From Petunia secreta (Eukaryota; Streptophyta; Magnoliopsida; Solanales; Solanaceae), in assembly GCA_029990175.1 (NCBI GenBank), contig JARKIP010000023.1:26245501-26309500 (forward strand): a stretch of 64,000 nucleotides of DNA. Reading direction: 5' to 3'. The notes below the pieces were generated by a model. It was not told the DNA's origin, ran no database searches, and was given only the letters and a program-made list of their open reading frames with translations. Both the position numbers and the translations under genes were made by a program. Below, one piece after another: positions 24,272 through 35,448 of this stretch (position 1 is its first letter; every line of letters begins with the position of its first letter).

Positions 24272-26990
24272 TGCCACGACCCAGAATCCAGCTAGGCCGT
24301 GTGGACACCCGACATCTTTCCCTAGACCCGTTGGAAGAACCCTTAACAATTAAATTAGGAAAATAAATACAATTAAATTCGTAATTAAGAACAAGACTTA
24401 GAAAAAGTACAGACATACTAATACCTCTAAGCTGTACAAAAGAAATTACAGTTGACTACTCAACATACTAGGTTTAGGGCTATCAAGACTAGACATCTAA
24501 GCGTACAAAAGAATACATACGCCTCCTGAAGGAAGCAAAGTACAACTGAAATAATAAACATAAAATTGGTGGCCATCCGGAATAAAAGCTAGCTCACCCT
24601 TATAGCTTAAGTCGTCTTCGATCCTGAACAACGTGGCGAACTCAATCCTGGAGCGAATCTGTCGAAACGAAATAAATAGACAAGAAAAAAACAACAAGCG
24701 AGGGTGAGTCAAAAGGACTCGATAAGTGTGGCAGACTAGCCACCTCAAATAATAGGATAGCTAGCCAAAGAGAAGAAAAGCAAATAAACCAAATCCATCT
24801 TATTAAACTATAAAAAGGCAGAACATATAAGTATCCCAAACATATAAAAAATCAGATATACATGAAACATATACGAAACAACACACTATAATCACACAAT
24901 ACACGATAACCGGTGCAATGAAATCGAATGAATACAGCATGATGCAATGGGGTCACATGTGCCCATAATCTTGTCCCGAAGAAAAATACTCCTGCATTCG
25001 AGGGGAATGCAATATAGTACCAAGCTGGAGCAGAATACTCATACTCCTGGGGAGAAATATTCCTGCACCCGATATAATATGAACTAGAGGCGGAATACTT
25101 CTACACCAGATATAATATAAACCAGAGGCGGAATACTCCTGCACTCTCCTGGGGCGGAATACTCCTGCATGGGGGCAGAATACTACTGCACCCGAAATAA
25201 TGTAAACCAAAGGCGAAATACTCCTGTACTCTCCTGGGGCGGTATAATCATGTACCCGATATAATGTAAACCAGAGGCGGAATACTCCTGCACTCTCCTG
25301 GGGCGGAATACTCCTGCACCCGATATAATATAAACCAAAGGCGGAATACTCCTGTGCCCGATATAATGTAAACCAGAGGCGGAATACTCCTGCGCCCGAT
25401 ATAATGTAAACCAGAGGCGGAATACTCCTGCTCTCTCCTGAGGCGGAATACTCCTACACCCGATATAATATAAACTAGAGGCGGAATACCACTGCACTTT
25501 CCTGGGGCGGAATACTCCTGCACTCGATATAATATAAACTAGATGTGGAATACTCCTGCGCTCTCCTGGGGCGAAATACTCCTGCACCCGATATAATGTA
25601 GCAGCCCATAATCAGAAAATATAATACATATGAATGCAATATGATGCAACAATAACCCTTCACCGGCGCGGGACTCTTATCGACTGTCGGGAAGTATATG
25701 AAAACTCACAGCCAGAGTACAATGCTCAGATCCTCAGTGCAATACAACCAATAGGACGTAACATATAATATACAATATAAATCCAAAGCTAAGGCGTAAT
25801 GAGTACGCCTATCGGCAGCTATACATGCATGGAACACGTGGTAGATTATCCACAAGGCCAAGGTCCTCCAAAAAAATAGATACAAACACTTATCTCGTTC
25901 CACTGCTACTCAACAACCGCTTTACCCTTTGGATTCACTGTCGAACGATACTTCTCTATTCAATAAGCAAAAAAATATATCAAATAAGGCTAAAGGTTTC
26001 ATTCCTTTAATATTAAGGCAATCCGGTTAGGAACCTGATACCCTATTCGCATACCCGATACGCAGGCCAAGCCTATGTATAGGGTCAAAAGTCACATAAT
26101 CAAACTCTTAATAAATTATATTTATGTGTTGCCCGTAACTCTCTGAGTACGAATATATAATCAATTCCATTATCGGGGTCCAATTACCTTTTAAAACAAT
26201 CAATTTAACTTATTAGAACGATGTCTAATATCCCAATTTCTACCGTAAAAATATATTAAAACACACATAATAAATTGAAATAATGAATTAACATCATTAC
26301 CAGGATATTTCAGGGTAAAAATTCTACTATTTTTCTCCTTCTCCTTTCCCTTTTTCCTTCTTACTTTGCGTTTTTCTTTTCTCTGTTTTATGTTGATGCT
26401 TCTGTTTCTGTTCGTCCTTTGCTTAAAAAGCTAACGACCCCCACCGCCTTCATTTATTTCTTTCCTTTTATCCTTTTCTTTCTTTTTCTTTTTTTATTTA
26501 TTTTGTTTTCGTAACAAAATTAAAAGGCAGTCCTACGAAATCCAGAATATTCTCAAATTTCTCAAGTAAGTTATACAAAATATATGTAGAATACTTTCAA
26601 AGGAGGATCTTAAATCGGATTTCCGAAACTCAAGATACGAATTAAATGAAAAAATATCAAATTATTAACTTTCGGCATTTTAACGGAAACTATCCGAACG
26701 ATCTCGAAATTCACTTCTAAAAGTTCACACAAGTCAAAAATAATCATACGAACCTAACGACACTTTCGAATTTTGAATCGGAGCTCATTCGCCAAAATCG
26801 AGCTCGAAAACCTCTTTTTTTAAGATTTACCGACAATGAAAACTGATACCTTCTTCTGATACCTTCCAACTGAAGTCCGATTTAGCCCAAATTTTTCAGA
26901 CAGGTTCTAATGGACCTTATAAATATTTTAAAACTATCGACATGCCAATCGGAGTCCTAACTTCCGAAACGACTGACCGAAGTCGTTTTA
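24272..26990 (-). repeat. LTR b of the array (shared by both units)
   Basis: 2719 bp. It starts TGCCACGACCCAG and ends CGAAGTCGTTTTA, so it shares the terminal TA change with LTR a. A primer site lies on its left and a polypurine tract on its right, so it acts as 5' LTR for one unit and 3' LTR for the other. Confidence 0.88.
25030..25600 (-). repeat. LTR-internal tandem repeats in LTR b
   Basis: Same GGCGGAATACTCCTGCA units as in LTR a, but in a different order and number. Confidence 0.85.
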
Positions 26991-28266
26991 TTCTCCTCCA
27001 CTTAGACTTTCGTTCGACCTCAAACGAGCTTGAGTCTAGCGAAAAATTCATGCAGATAACAAGAAAACTTGCACGACCTTCATAAACTACTCTACGGACA
27101 TTGTCTCATAATTACAGAATCTGAATTATAACATGCACCCCGCACTCTTGGAATAAAACATATCTGGATAATATCATAACACCATTGCCCAGCTTATTCT
27201 AACTAAGTTGTTTCTTCCTTGATCATGAGAGGAGAGTTTTACTTTTTCGAAACAAGGATACATGGCACTCTGGATAGATTAACATGAAAAATCACCCTGT
27301 CAATATATTTTGCGATACAGAACATGCCAATGAAACTAATAATTAGCTTACGCTTCAGCAATGCCTTAGAATTCGGTATTGGAGGAAGACTTCTCCACTT
27401 AGAGCATAAATTTATATAACTAATTTGAATAGGAATAGTCATCCTTACATAATCTGCTGGACCTAGGAAAACTTAGCTAAAAACAGAATGCGGCTCAGAC
27501 CTGAGCTACCAAATTACCCTCTCGAGTTGCCTAACGACTGCAACTTCAGAGTTCACAACACCACCGCCTGATGGATCAAGTCAGAGGTCAAATGATGCCC
27601 CTCATTACCTTTAGTCGCCCTAAACACAACAATGTGCTTATCCAGCAACCTTGACATGCACTCTGGCTCAATACAGGGAACATCACAAACGGCTACTAAC
27701 CGCCCAAACTCCCTAGTGCTGCACGAAGAAGAGATGGCAATGGATTGAGTAGAGGAATAATTAGAGCTCCACAAAGCTCATCTTCTTGTTTGCTTGTCTA
27801 CTAGAACTAGACTATTTCCGAGTCATACTAGATAAAGAATCGTAATTGAAGACTATTATGAGCATTAAGGAACAAAATCCATGGCAATTTAATCTTCCTA
27901 TAAGAAGGAAGCTCTGACAATTTAACAGAATACTCTTTTATAACTAAGACATGCTCATATAATGACATGACTCTACTGGGATTTAAACAAAAAGAAGATA
28001 CATAGATCGAATATCACTTACTAATCACTTTGCACTGGAAGAAGCGATAACACTTTCTGGTGGTGACAAATAAGAATCCCATCATCCTACCAACACTGAA
28101 TTCCAAAGAGAGAGGTAGACTGACTTGACAGAATAACAGAAGGTGGGATATCAAGATGCCAAGCAGACAATACTGATACTCACTCAAATCTCTCACATTT
28201 GAACAAGATAAACTAGTAGAGTTTCACAAATCCCCTGAATAAATCATACTAGAAGCTCACCCCGCT
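26991..28266 (-). mobile_element. Internal region, partial copy 2
   Basis: Close copy of 21855 to about 23152: polypurine tract, integrase remnant (27239-27442), and the same unrecognised middle. It ends abruptly at CCCCGCTCT/A, where the sequence switches to the interior of an LTR. The primer site and gag half are missing. Confidence 0.85.
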
Positions 28267-29164
28267 CTATTCGCATACGCGATACGCATGTCAGGCCTAT
28301 GTACAGGTTCCAAAGTCATATAACCAAACTCTTAATAAATTATATTTATGGGTTGCCCATAACTTCCTGAATGCGAATATATAATCAATTCCATTATCGG
28401 GGTCCAGTTACCTTTCAAACTATCAATTTAACTTATTAGAATGATTCTATTATGCCAATTTTTACCGTAAAAATAAATTCAAACACACGTAATAAATTGA
28501 AATAATGAATTAACATAGTTACCTGGATACTTCAGGGTAAAAATTCTACTATTTTCTCCTTCTCCTTTCCCTTTTTCCTTCTTTCTTTGCATTTTTCTTT
28601 TCTCTGTTTTATGTTGATACTTCTATTTCTATTCGTCCTTTTATCCTTTTCTTTATTTTTCCTTTTTCTTTTATTTTATTTTCGTGACAAAATTAAAATG
28701 CAGTCTTACGAAATTCAGAATATTCCCAAATTTCTCAAGCAAGTTATACAAAATATATGTAACATACTTTTTAAGGCGGATCTTAAATCGGATTCCCGAA
28801 ACTCAAGATACGAATTAAACGGAAAAATATCAAATTCTTAACTTTCGGTATTTTAACGGAAACTATCCGAACGACCTCTAAATTTACTTCTGAAAGTTCA
28901 CACAAGTCAAAAATAATCATACAAACCTAACGACTCTTTCAAATTTTGAATCGGAGCTCATTCGCCAAAATCGAGCTCGAAAATCTTTTTTTTTTAAGAT
29001 TTACTCACAACGAAAACTGATACCTTCTTCCGATACCTACCAAACGAAGTCCGATTAAGCTCAAATTTTATAGACAGGTCCTAATTGACTTTACAGATAT
29101 TTTAAAACTATCGGCATGTCAATCAGAGTCCTAACTTCTAAAATGACTGACCGAGGTCATTTCA
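28267..29164 (-). repeat. LTR c of the array, truncated
   Basis: About 898 bp corresponding to the first third (5' end) of the family LTR, ending GACCGAGGTCATTTCA with an intact CA. It is followed by GTATT. The remaining two thirds were deleted together with the 5' half of internal copy 2. Confidence 0.85.
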
Positions 29165-29262
29165 GTATTCTTGCATGAAAACTGGAGTTGCAAACTCAAG
29201 TCTAGCTTATGAAGTGTTTGAAATTCAAAATGTCCTCTTTAAGTGTATTTATCCCTTGAGTT

Positions 29263-29600
29263 CAGGGGCGTAGGCACCCTATGCCAAGGGGTGTCACGGG
29301 ACACCGCTTCGCCGAAATTTTTTACTATGTATATGTATATAAATATATAAAAAAATTATAATAGTTAGTACAAATAAAGAAAGTGACACTGCTTAAAACA
29401 CTATGGCTCATCGGTCTAGTGGTTAAGCACCTTTAGAAAGTCTAGAAGTGTGAGAGTTTAAATCCCGCTTGTAGCATAATTTAGCTTTTTTTTTATCAAA
29501 ATTTTCAAACGTTTATCATTTAAAGTAGGGATTGAGCCCTCGACCTTCAAATTTTTTTTAGAAGTGACACTGCTTGCAAAAAATCCTGCGTTCGCCACTG
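29263..29600. mobile_element. hAT-type MITE
   Basis: 338 bp. The left end is CAGGGGCGTAGG and the right end reads CAGTGGCGAACGCAGG on the minus strand. It is flanked by a perfect 8-bp duplication CTTGAGTT (29255-29262, 29601-29608). An 8-bp duplication with CAGNGGCG ends is the hAT signature. No transposase is present. The interior carries a tRNA-like stretch (29411-29465). Confidence 0.88.
29411..29465 (+). other. tRNA-like A-box/B-box pair inside the MITE
   Basis: TCGGTCTAGTGGTT (29411-29424) resembles an internal A box of a tRNA D-arm, and AGAGTTTAAATCC (29453-29465) a weak B box, about 30 bp apart. The B box departs from GGTTCGANTCC, and no closed acceptor stem is seen, so it is not called a tRNA gene. 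A SINE fragment or remnant is possible. Confidence 0.5.
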
Positions 29601-29698
29601 CTTGAGTTGCTTTACATATGCGTTCCTCAGATACCATTTTGTATATTGTACAAAATTTGGTTTATCTTACTTGTAAATATGTGTCCACTTTATTATAG

Positions 29699-30235
29699 GA
29701 GTGCTTTACATCATTTAAGCGTAGTGCCTAAAGTAGGAGAAATTTGTTTTACACGAAGTTGCATTTTAGGTACGTTTCTCCTATGTTTTGATTTTATAAA
29801 CAATTTTTTTTTATATCGCTCTTTGTTTGCATGACATTTTTCCGTTTTGAAAATAAAAACTGCGAAATGTTAGTGCTGAAATTACATTTTTTTAATGTAT
29901 ATATTTATAGTACACAGTATACCTTATTGGTATACTATTACACAAAGTCCCAATACAACTATATACCTTTTGGTATACCGCACAAATAATTTTTTTAAAT
30001 TTTTATAATTTTATTCTTGGTATATTTTTTCAGTATCGCATACTTGTAGTAATTATTTCAAATATCAGTATAGGAAAATGTATAATCTTTTGTTAGTACA
30101 ATATTTCTATTTTTCAAAGAATCCGTCTTTATGCAGTTCTACGTCCCTATTCGTTGCCTTCTGAAGGAGGAAACTGATGTGGATGAATGTTCTAGAGAAT
30201 CACTCGAGCCTGATAGAAATATTTCAGCTTAGTCA
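29699..30235 (+). pseudogene. Possible exon remnants of an unrecognised host gene
   Basis: 29699-29769 (71 bp) is bounded by an acceptor-like TTTATTATAG and a donor-like TTTTAG/GTACGT and can read SVVPKVGEICFTRSCIL. A second stretch begins after TTTATGCAG at 30137. Depending on phase it encodes about 13 codons to a stop, or 32 codons ending at 30235. The sequence after it is 3'-UTR-like to about 30570. I recognise no family. Together with 18.1-19.2 kb it may be the debris of a gene split by the retrotransposon array. This is speculative. Confidence 0.25.
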
Positions 30236-30574
30236 CTGTAGGAAAATCTTGTTTCAACGAGCAACTCATATCCAGTATTTTGCAGCTGCTATACCATTTT
30301 TATCTGAACCATCAGGGTGGATGGCATATTTAAAGCTAAAAGTTATGATAGCGTGCGTCCTTCAGGGAGCCATAGAGATTAGGCTGGGGGAAGAGATTTG
30401 ATTCTTGTATATTCATTTAGAGTTTATTGTACAGTGGATTTTGGAGTTGTTTGAATGGCTTTGTCAGGATGGTTGTTTGTTGTGAGTTGGGTGGTGAAAG
30501 TAGGCTCTGCTTCTTGTAATTGTGTAGTTAGAATATATCGCCTACTGTGGAAGCCCTATAAAGTTATTGAACCT

Positions 30575-33145
30575 ATTCACATAATATTTTAATTTTTGTT
30601 GTTTTGAACAAAGTATACCTTTTTGGTATATTGTATACTCATCTGGTATACCTTGTTATACTCGGATCGAAGTGCGAGATGATACAGAACACATAAATAT
30701 TTCAATTTTTATTGTTTTTAACAAAGTATATCTTTTTGGTATGTTTTATACACTTTTGGTATACCCTTTTGTGTTTGGAATTTGGATCAAAGGGTGCAAC
30801 GCTATCGAGCAAATAAATATTTCAGTTTTTGTTGTTATGAACAAAGTATACCCTTTTGGTATACTAAATACTCTTTAGGTATACCCTTTTGTATTTGAAT
30901 CAAAGTGTGCGATGCTATCAAGCAGATAAATATATCCGTTTTTTTATTTTGGAAAAAGTATACTCTTTTGGTACACTGTATACTCTTTAGGTATACCCTT
31001 TTATGTTTAACTCAAAGTGTGTGATGCTATCAAGAAAATAAATATTTCAGTTACTGTTGTTTTTAGCAAAGTATACCGTTTTGGTATACTGCATACTGTG
31101 TTTGGATCAAAGTGCGTGATGCTATCGAGCAAATAAATATTTTATTTTTTATTGTTTTGAATAAAGTATATCCTTTTAGTATATTCTATACTCTTTTGGT
31201 ATAGCCGTTTGTGTTTGGATCAAAGTGTATGCTATCGAGCAAATAAATATTTCAGTTTTTGTTGTTTTGAACAAGGTATATCCTTAGGGTATACTCTATA
31301 CTCTATTGGTATACCCTTTTCACTTGGATCAAAGTGTGTGATACTATATAGGAGATAAATATTTAAGTTTTTGTTGTTTTGAATAAAGTATACCCTTTTG
31401 ATATATTGTATACTCTTTTAGTATACCCTTTTGCATTTGGATCAAGGTGCGCGATGCTACCGAGCAAATACATATTTCAGTTTATATTTTTTTGAACAAA
31501 GTATACCCTTTTGCATTTGGTATACTCTTTTAGTATATTCTTTTGTGTTTGAATCAAAGTGTGAGACCCTATCGAACCGATAAATATTTCAGTTTTTTAT
31601 TGTTTTGAACAGAGTATACCCTTTTGGTATACTGTATACTCTTTTGGTATATTATATTTCTGTTTGAATCGAAATGTGTGATGTTATCGAGAAAATAACT
31701 ATTTTAGGTTTTTTCGTTAGGAACAAAGCACACCCTTTTGGTATACTTTATACTCTTTTGGTATACCTTTTTGTATTTGGATCAAAGTGTATGATGCTAT
31801 CGAGCCAAATAAATATTTTAATTTTTGTTGTTTTGAATATACCTTTTTGGTATACTGTATACTCTTTTGGTACACTCTATTGTAATTGGATCAAAGTGTG
31901 TGATGCTATCGAGTAAATAAATATTTCGGTTTGTGTTTGGATCAAAGTGTGCGATGCTATCGAGCCAAATAAATATTTTAGTTTTTGTTGTTTTGAATAT
32001 ACCCTTTTGGTATACTGTATACTCTTTTGGTACACTCTATTGTAATTTGGATCAAAGTGTGTGATGCTATCGAGTAAATAAATATTTCAGTTTTTGTTGT
32101 TTTGAACAAAGTATACCCTTTTAGTATATTCTATACTCTTTTGGTATAGCCTTTTGTGTTTGGATCAATGTGTACGATGCTATCGAGCAAATAAATATTC
32201 AGTTTTTGTTGTTTTGAACAAGCTATACCCTTTTGGTATATTATATACTCTTTTGGTACACCTTTTGCGTTTAATTCAAAATATGCGATGCTATCGAGAA
32301 AATAAATATTTTAATTTTTGATGTTTTGTACAAAGTTTACTTCTTTGGTATACTGTATACTCTTTTGTGTTTGGATCAAAGTGTACGATGCTATCGAGGA
32401 AATAAATATTTCAATTTTTGGTTGTTTTGAACAAAGTATACCCTTTTGATATACTGCATACTCTTTTAGTATACCTTTTTCTGTTTGGATCAAAGTGTGT
32501 GATGTTATCGAGCAAATAAATATTTCAGTGTTTGTTGTTATGAACAAAGTATACCTTTGCGGTATACTGTATACTCTCTTGGTACACCATTTTGTGTTTG
32601 GATCAAAGTGTGTGATGCTGTCGAGCAAATAAATATTTCAGTTTTGTTGTTATGAACAAAGTATACCCTTTTTTTGTATACTGTATACTCTTTTGGTATA
32701 CCCTTTTATGTTTGGATCAAAGTGTGTGATGCTATCGAGCAAATAAATATTATAAGTTTTAATTTTGGACAAAGTATATCCTTTTGGTATACTGTATACT
32801 CTTTTGGTATACCTTTTTGTGTTTGGATCAAAGTGTGCGATGCTATTGAGCAAATATTTTTGTTTTTGTTGGTTTGGACAAAGTATACCCTTTTGGTATA
32901 CTGTATACTCTTTTGGTGTACCATATACTTTTTTCGTATAACTTTTTATGTTCGAATCAAAGTGCGAGATGTTTTAGAACACATATATATATTTTAATTT
33001 TTATTATTTTTAAATAAGTATACCTTTTTGATATATTGTATACTCTTTTTGTATATCTTTTTGTATTTGGACCAATGTGTGCGATACTATTGAGCAAATA
33101 CATATTTCTATTTTTGTATTTTTGAACAAAGTATACTTTTTTGGA
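30575..33145 (+). repeat. Satellite-like tandem array, unit about 114 bp
   Basis: About 22 diverged units. Each has AACAAAGTATACCC, a TTTTGGTATACTGTATACTC block, then TTTGGATCAAAGTGTG, GATGCTATCGAGC and AAATAAATATTTCAG. Within a unit GGTATACTGTATACTC is partly palindromic. It begins in AT-rich DNA near 30575 and ends at a poly-A/G tract near 33150. Frames through it are repeats, not genes. Diverged GGTATACC bits also occur at 29910-30000, so it may have grown from a local seed. Confidence 0.92.
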
Positions 33146-33505
33146 GAAAGAAAACAAAAAAAAAAAGCAAAAAAAAAAAAAGTATAATAAGATTACGGAG
33201 AAAGAAAATTAATAAAAAAATAAAAATTGGGAAGACATGAATAGTGCTAGAATAGGAGAAAGAAAAAAGAAAAGTAAAAATGGAGAAGGAGAAAAGAATA
33301 ATTAAAGAATGACAAAAGAAATGGAGAGAACAAAATAATAAAAGATATGTGGAGAGAGATGGACTTGAGTTCCTTGTTTAATGCTTTAAAATAAGGAAGT
33401 AATTAGCTAATGGGTATAGAATGTAAATAAGTTTATGGGTATTAATATAATGGGTAGAGTCTTGTAAATAAGATGAGATATATGAGTATTTTTGAAAATA
33501 TCCCT
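33146..33505. other. A-rich intergenic DNA
   Basis: Poly-A tracts and purine-rich DNA between the satellite and the Mutator-like element. No gene is seen. Confidence 0.6.
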
Positions 33506-33514
33506 AAATAAATT

Positions 33515-34724
33515 GGGGAATTTTCAAAACTAGGCACCCCTCAACATAAAATTACAAATGAGAGGCCACATTTCATCCATAGCACCCCTTTATTTTTACA
33601 TTATACAACATATCACCCCCTTATTTTTAAAATTACACAACATAGCACCCATTTAAACTAAAACCCTAGGAACCACTCCCTCACCCTCCCCCACCACTGC
33701 CCCACCACCAGAAATCGGCCTGCCGCCGCCAAAAATTCACCGGATTTGTTTATTTTATTTGTGGATTTGTTTAAATAATTGTTTTTGATAATTTTATACA
33801 CCTAAATCTATCAAAATAATAAATTATACATGTAAATACATAAAAAAATGTGTATGCAAGAAGGGAAATACAAAAATATACACAAAAAACATAAATTTTA
33901 TACAAAACATCCATAAAAAGTGCACAAATCTGAAATTTATACAATTTATTCATTGTTCATACACGCATATACAGCTTTATACAAATTTTACAATACATAG
34001 AATGTGTTTTATACACTGTCAATACGTACTTATACAGATTTATATATTTTTATACACGTTTACAGAATTGTATAAACTTGTATAAAAATGTATAAAAGTG
34101 TATAAATTCGCAAAACTGACTTTAAACAGAGCTTCGGGCAGCTTTTACACAAAAGCTTAACAAACATCCCAGATCTATACAGTTTTATACAAGAAAAATA
34201 CTAGATCTAAAAAGTTTTTAGAAAAAACTAGTAGATCTCAATGGATACTTATGAAAATTGTGTAAAAAGAAGAAGAAATATGATAAACAACTTTTTTAAA
34301 CAAACTCACCGGAGTTTTAACCGAGATTTACAATCAAAATCGACATTGTTATACAAAAAAAAAAAAAAAAAAAAGAACAAAAAGAAAACGAGACGAAGAA
34401 GAAGCAGCATCAGCGGTGGTGGTGGTGACCACGACTTCAGTGGCTTGGAGGAGAGGAGGTGACGGTGGGACAGTGGTGGAAGGGTTGGGGGTGGCGGCGG
34501 CGGCGTTAGGGTTTATGGGGGAAGAGAAGAGAGAAAAATGTGAAGGAGAGAAGGAGAAGAGAGGGAAAATGGGGGGCTAGGGTTTTTTTCTTTATAAAGG
34601 GGTGCTATGGAGTGAAAGAAAAAATTAAAAAAAGGGAGGGGGTGCTATGTCATGTAAGATAGCAAAATAGGGGTCTTTTTTTGATAATTTTCATGAGTGG
34701 GGTGTCTCTCAATGTAATTGTCCC
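33515..34724. mobile_element. Second non-autonomous Mutator-like element
   Basis: 1210 bp between perfect 9-bp repeats AAATAAATT (33506-33514, 34725-34733). The ends are inverted but imperfect: GGGGAATTTTCAAAAC on the left, GGGACAATTACATT on the minus strand at the right. Subterminal copies of ATAGCACCCC occur near both ends. The interior is compositionally split, with a TATACA-rich left half and a purine-rich, GGTGG-rich part at 34370-34560. No transposase. The 9-bp duplication and size match Mutator-like elements. Confidence 0.72.
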
Positions 34725-34733
34725 AAATAAATT

Positions 34734-35448
34734 GTACAAATTATTTAAAGCCCAATAATAAGTGAAATGTTAACTAGGCCCAATATCCATTATATTATTT
34801 TCTAACCTTTTCCATCTCACATAATATGAATATTTATTCTCAATAATTCGATAAGGTAAAAGCACTATAGACATAGATTATCGGGTTATCACATAAGCAC
34901 TTTTATGTTAGCCAAATGCTTAAGCAAGTCAAACACCCTCTATATTATGCCATCATATTTATTCTAGCTAATATACTTTTAAATTAGATTACAACCAGAA
35001 TTCCTATGACATTTAAATTTAATAAAATTCAATTGTTTATAGTTAGTAAACTACTTTGGGTCTTATGCTCTTTAGTAGTCTTTTAGCCTGTTTTAGATTT
35101 ATATGCCAGTAAGTATTGAGAATTTCTAACACTTATTTTATATAAAACTATTGGCTTGAAGTGAGTTGACAATGGAGAATTACGGTCAGTTAGTATTCAT
35201 GCAGTTGATGATTGTGTTTTTCTTGGTAGCTACTTTAATCACTAAATTCATCTTCATAATCAAAATAAATCCATTGTAATAACGCACAGAAGATTTACAT
35301 TTTAAGAATGAGAACGCATTTGTCCCAAAGGCACAAGCTTTTTCCCGGGCGACAAAGATACAATCCAATTCCATCCGACAATCAATGAAAATTATTACGA
35401 GCAGAAAATCTTACATGAAGAAAATTGTTTGTTACTGTTAAAGAGACT
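34734..35448. other. Region downstream of the UGT gene
   Basis: AT-rich DNA without a supported gene. The part next to 35449 would hold the 3' UTR of the UGT. No poly(A) signal was singled out with confidence. Confidence 0.5.

Larger units (their letters stand above)
19249..29164 (-). mobile_element. Three-LTR retrotransposon array in one target duplication
   Basis: The order left to right is LTR a (19249-21854), internal (21855-24271), LTR b (24272-26990), partial internal (26991-28266), partial LTR c (28267-29164), all minus strand. The outer flanks are GTATT at 19244-19248 and at 29165-29169, a perfect 5-bp duplication, so the whole array descends from one insertion. It belongs to the same LTR family as element C. 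The internal region is only about 2.4 kb, with decayed Gag and an integrase tail, so the element is non-autonomous. Unequal recombination followed by a deletion best explains the shape. Confidence 0.88.

Noticed and set aside
29401..29475. Functional tRNA gene
   Set aside because: The B box is poor, no acceptor stem closes, and it lies inside a MITE.
30177..30401. 74-codon frame as a gene
   Set aside because: No recognised domain, no homologous context; the alternative reading as a short last exon plus 3' UTR is at least as likely.
34241..34462. 73-codon frame with a poly-Lys run
   Set aside because: It runs through an A tract and GGT repeats inside a Mutator-like element; no domain.
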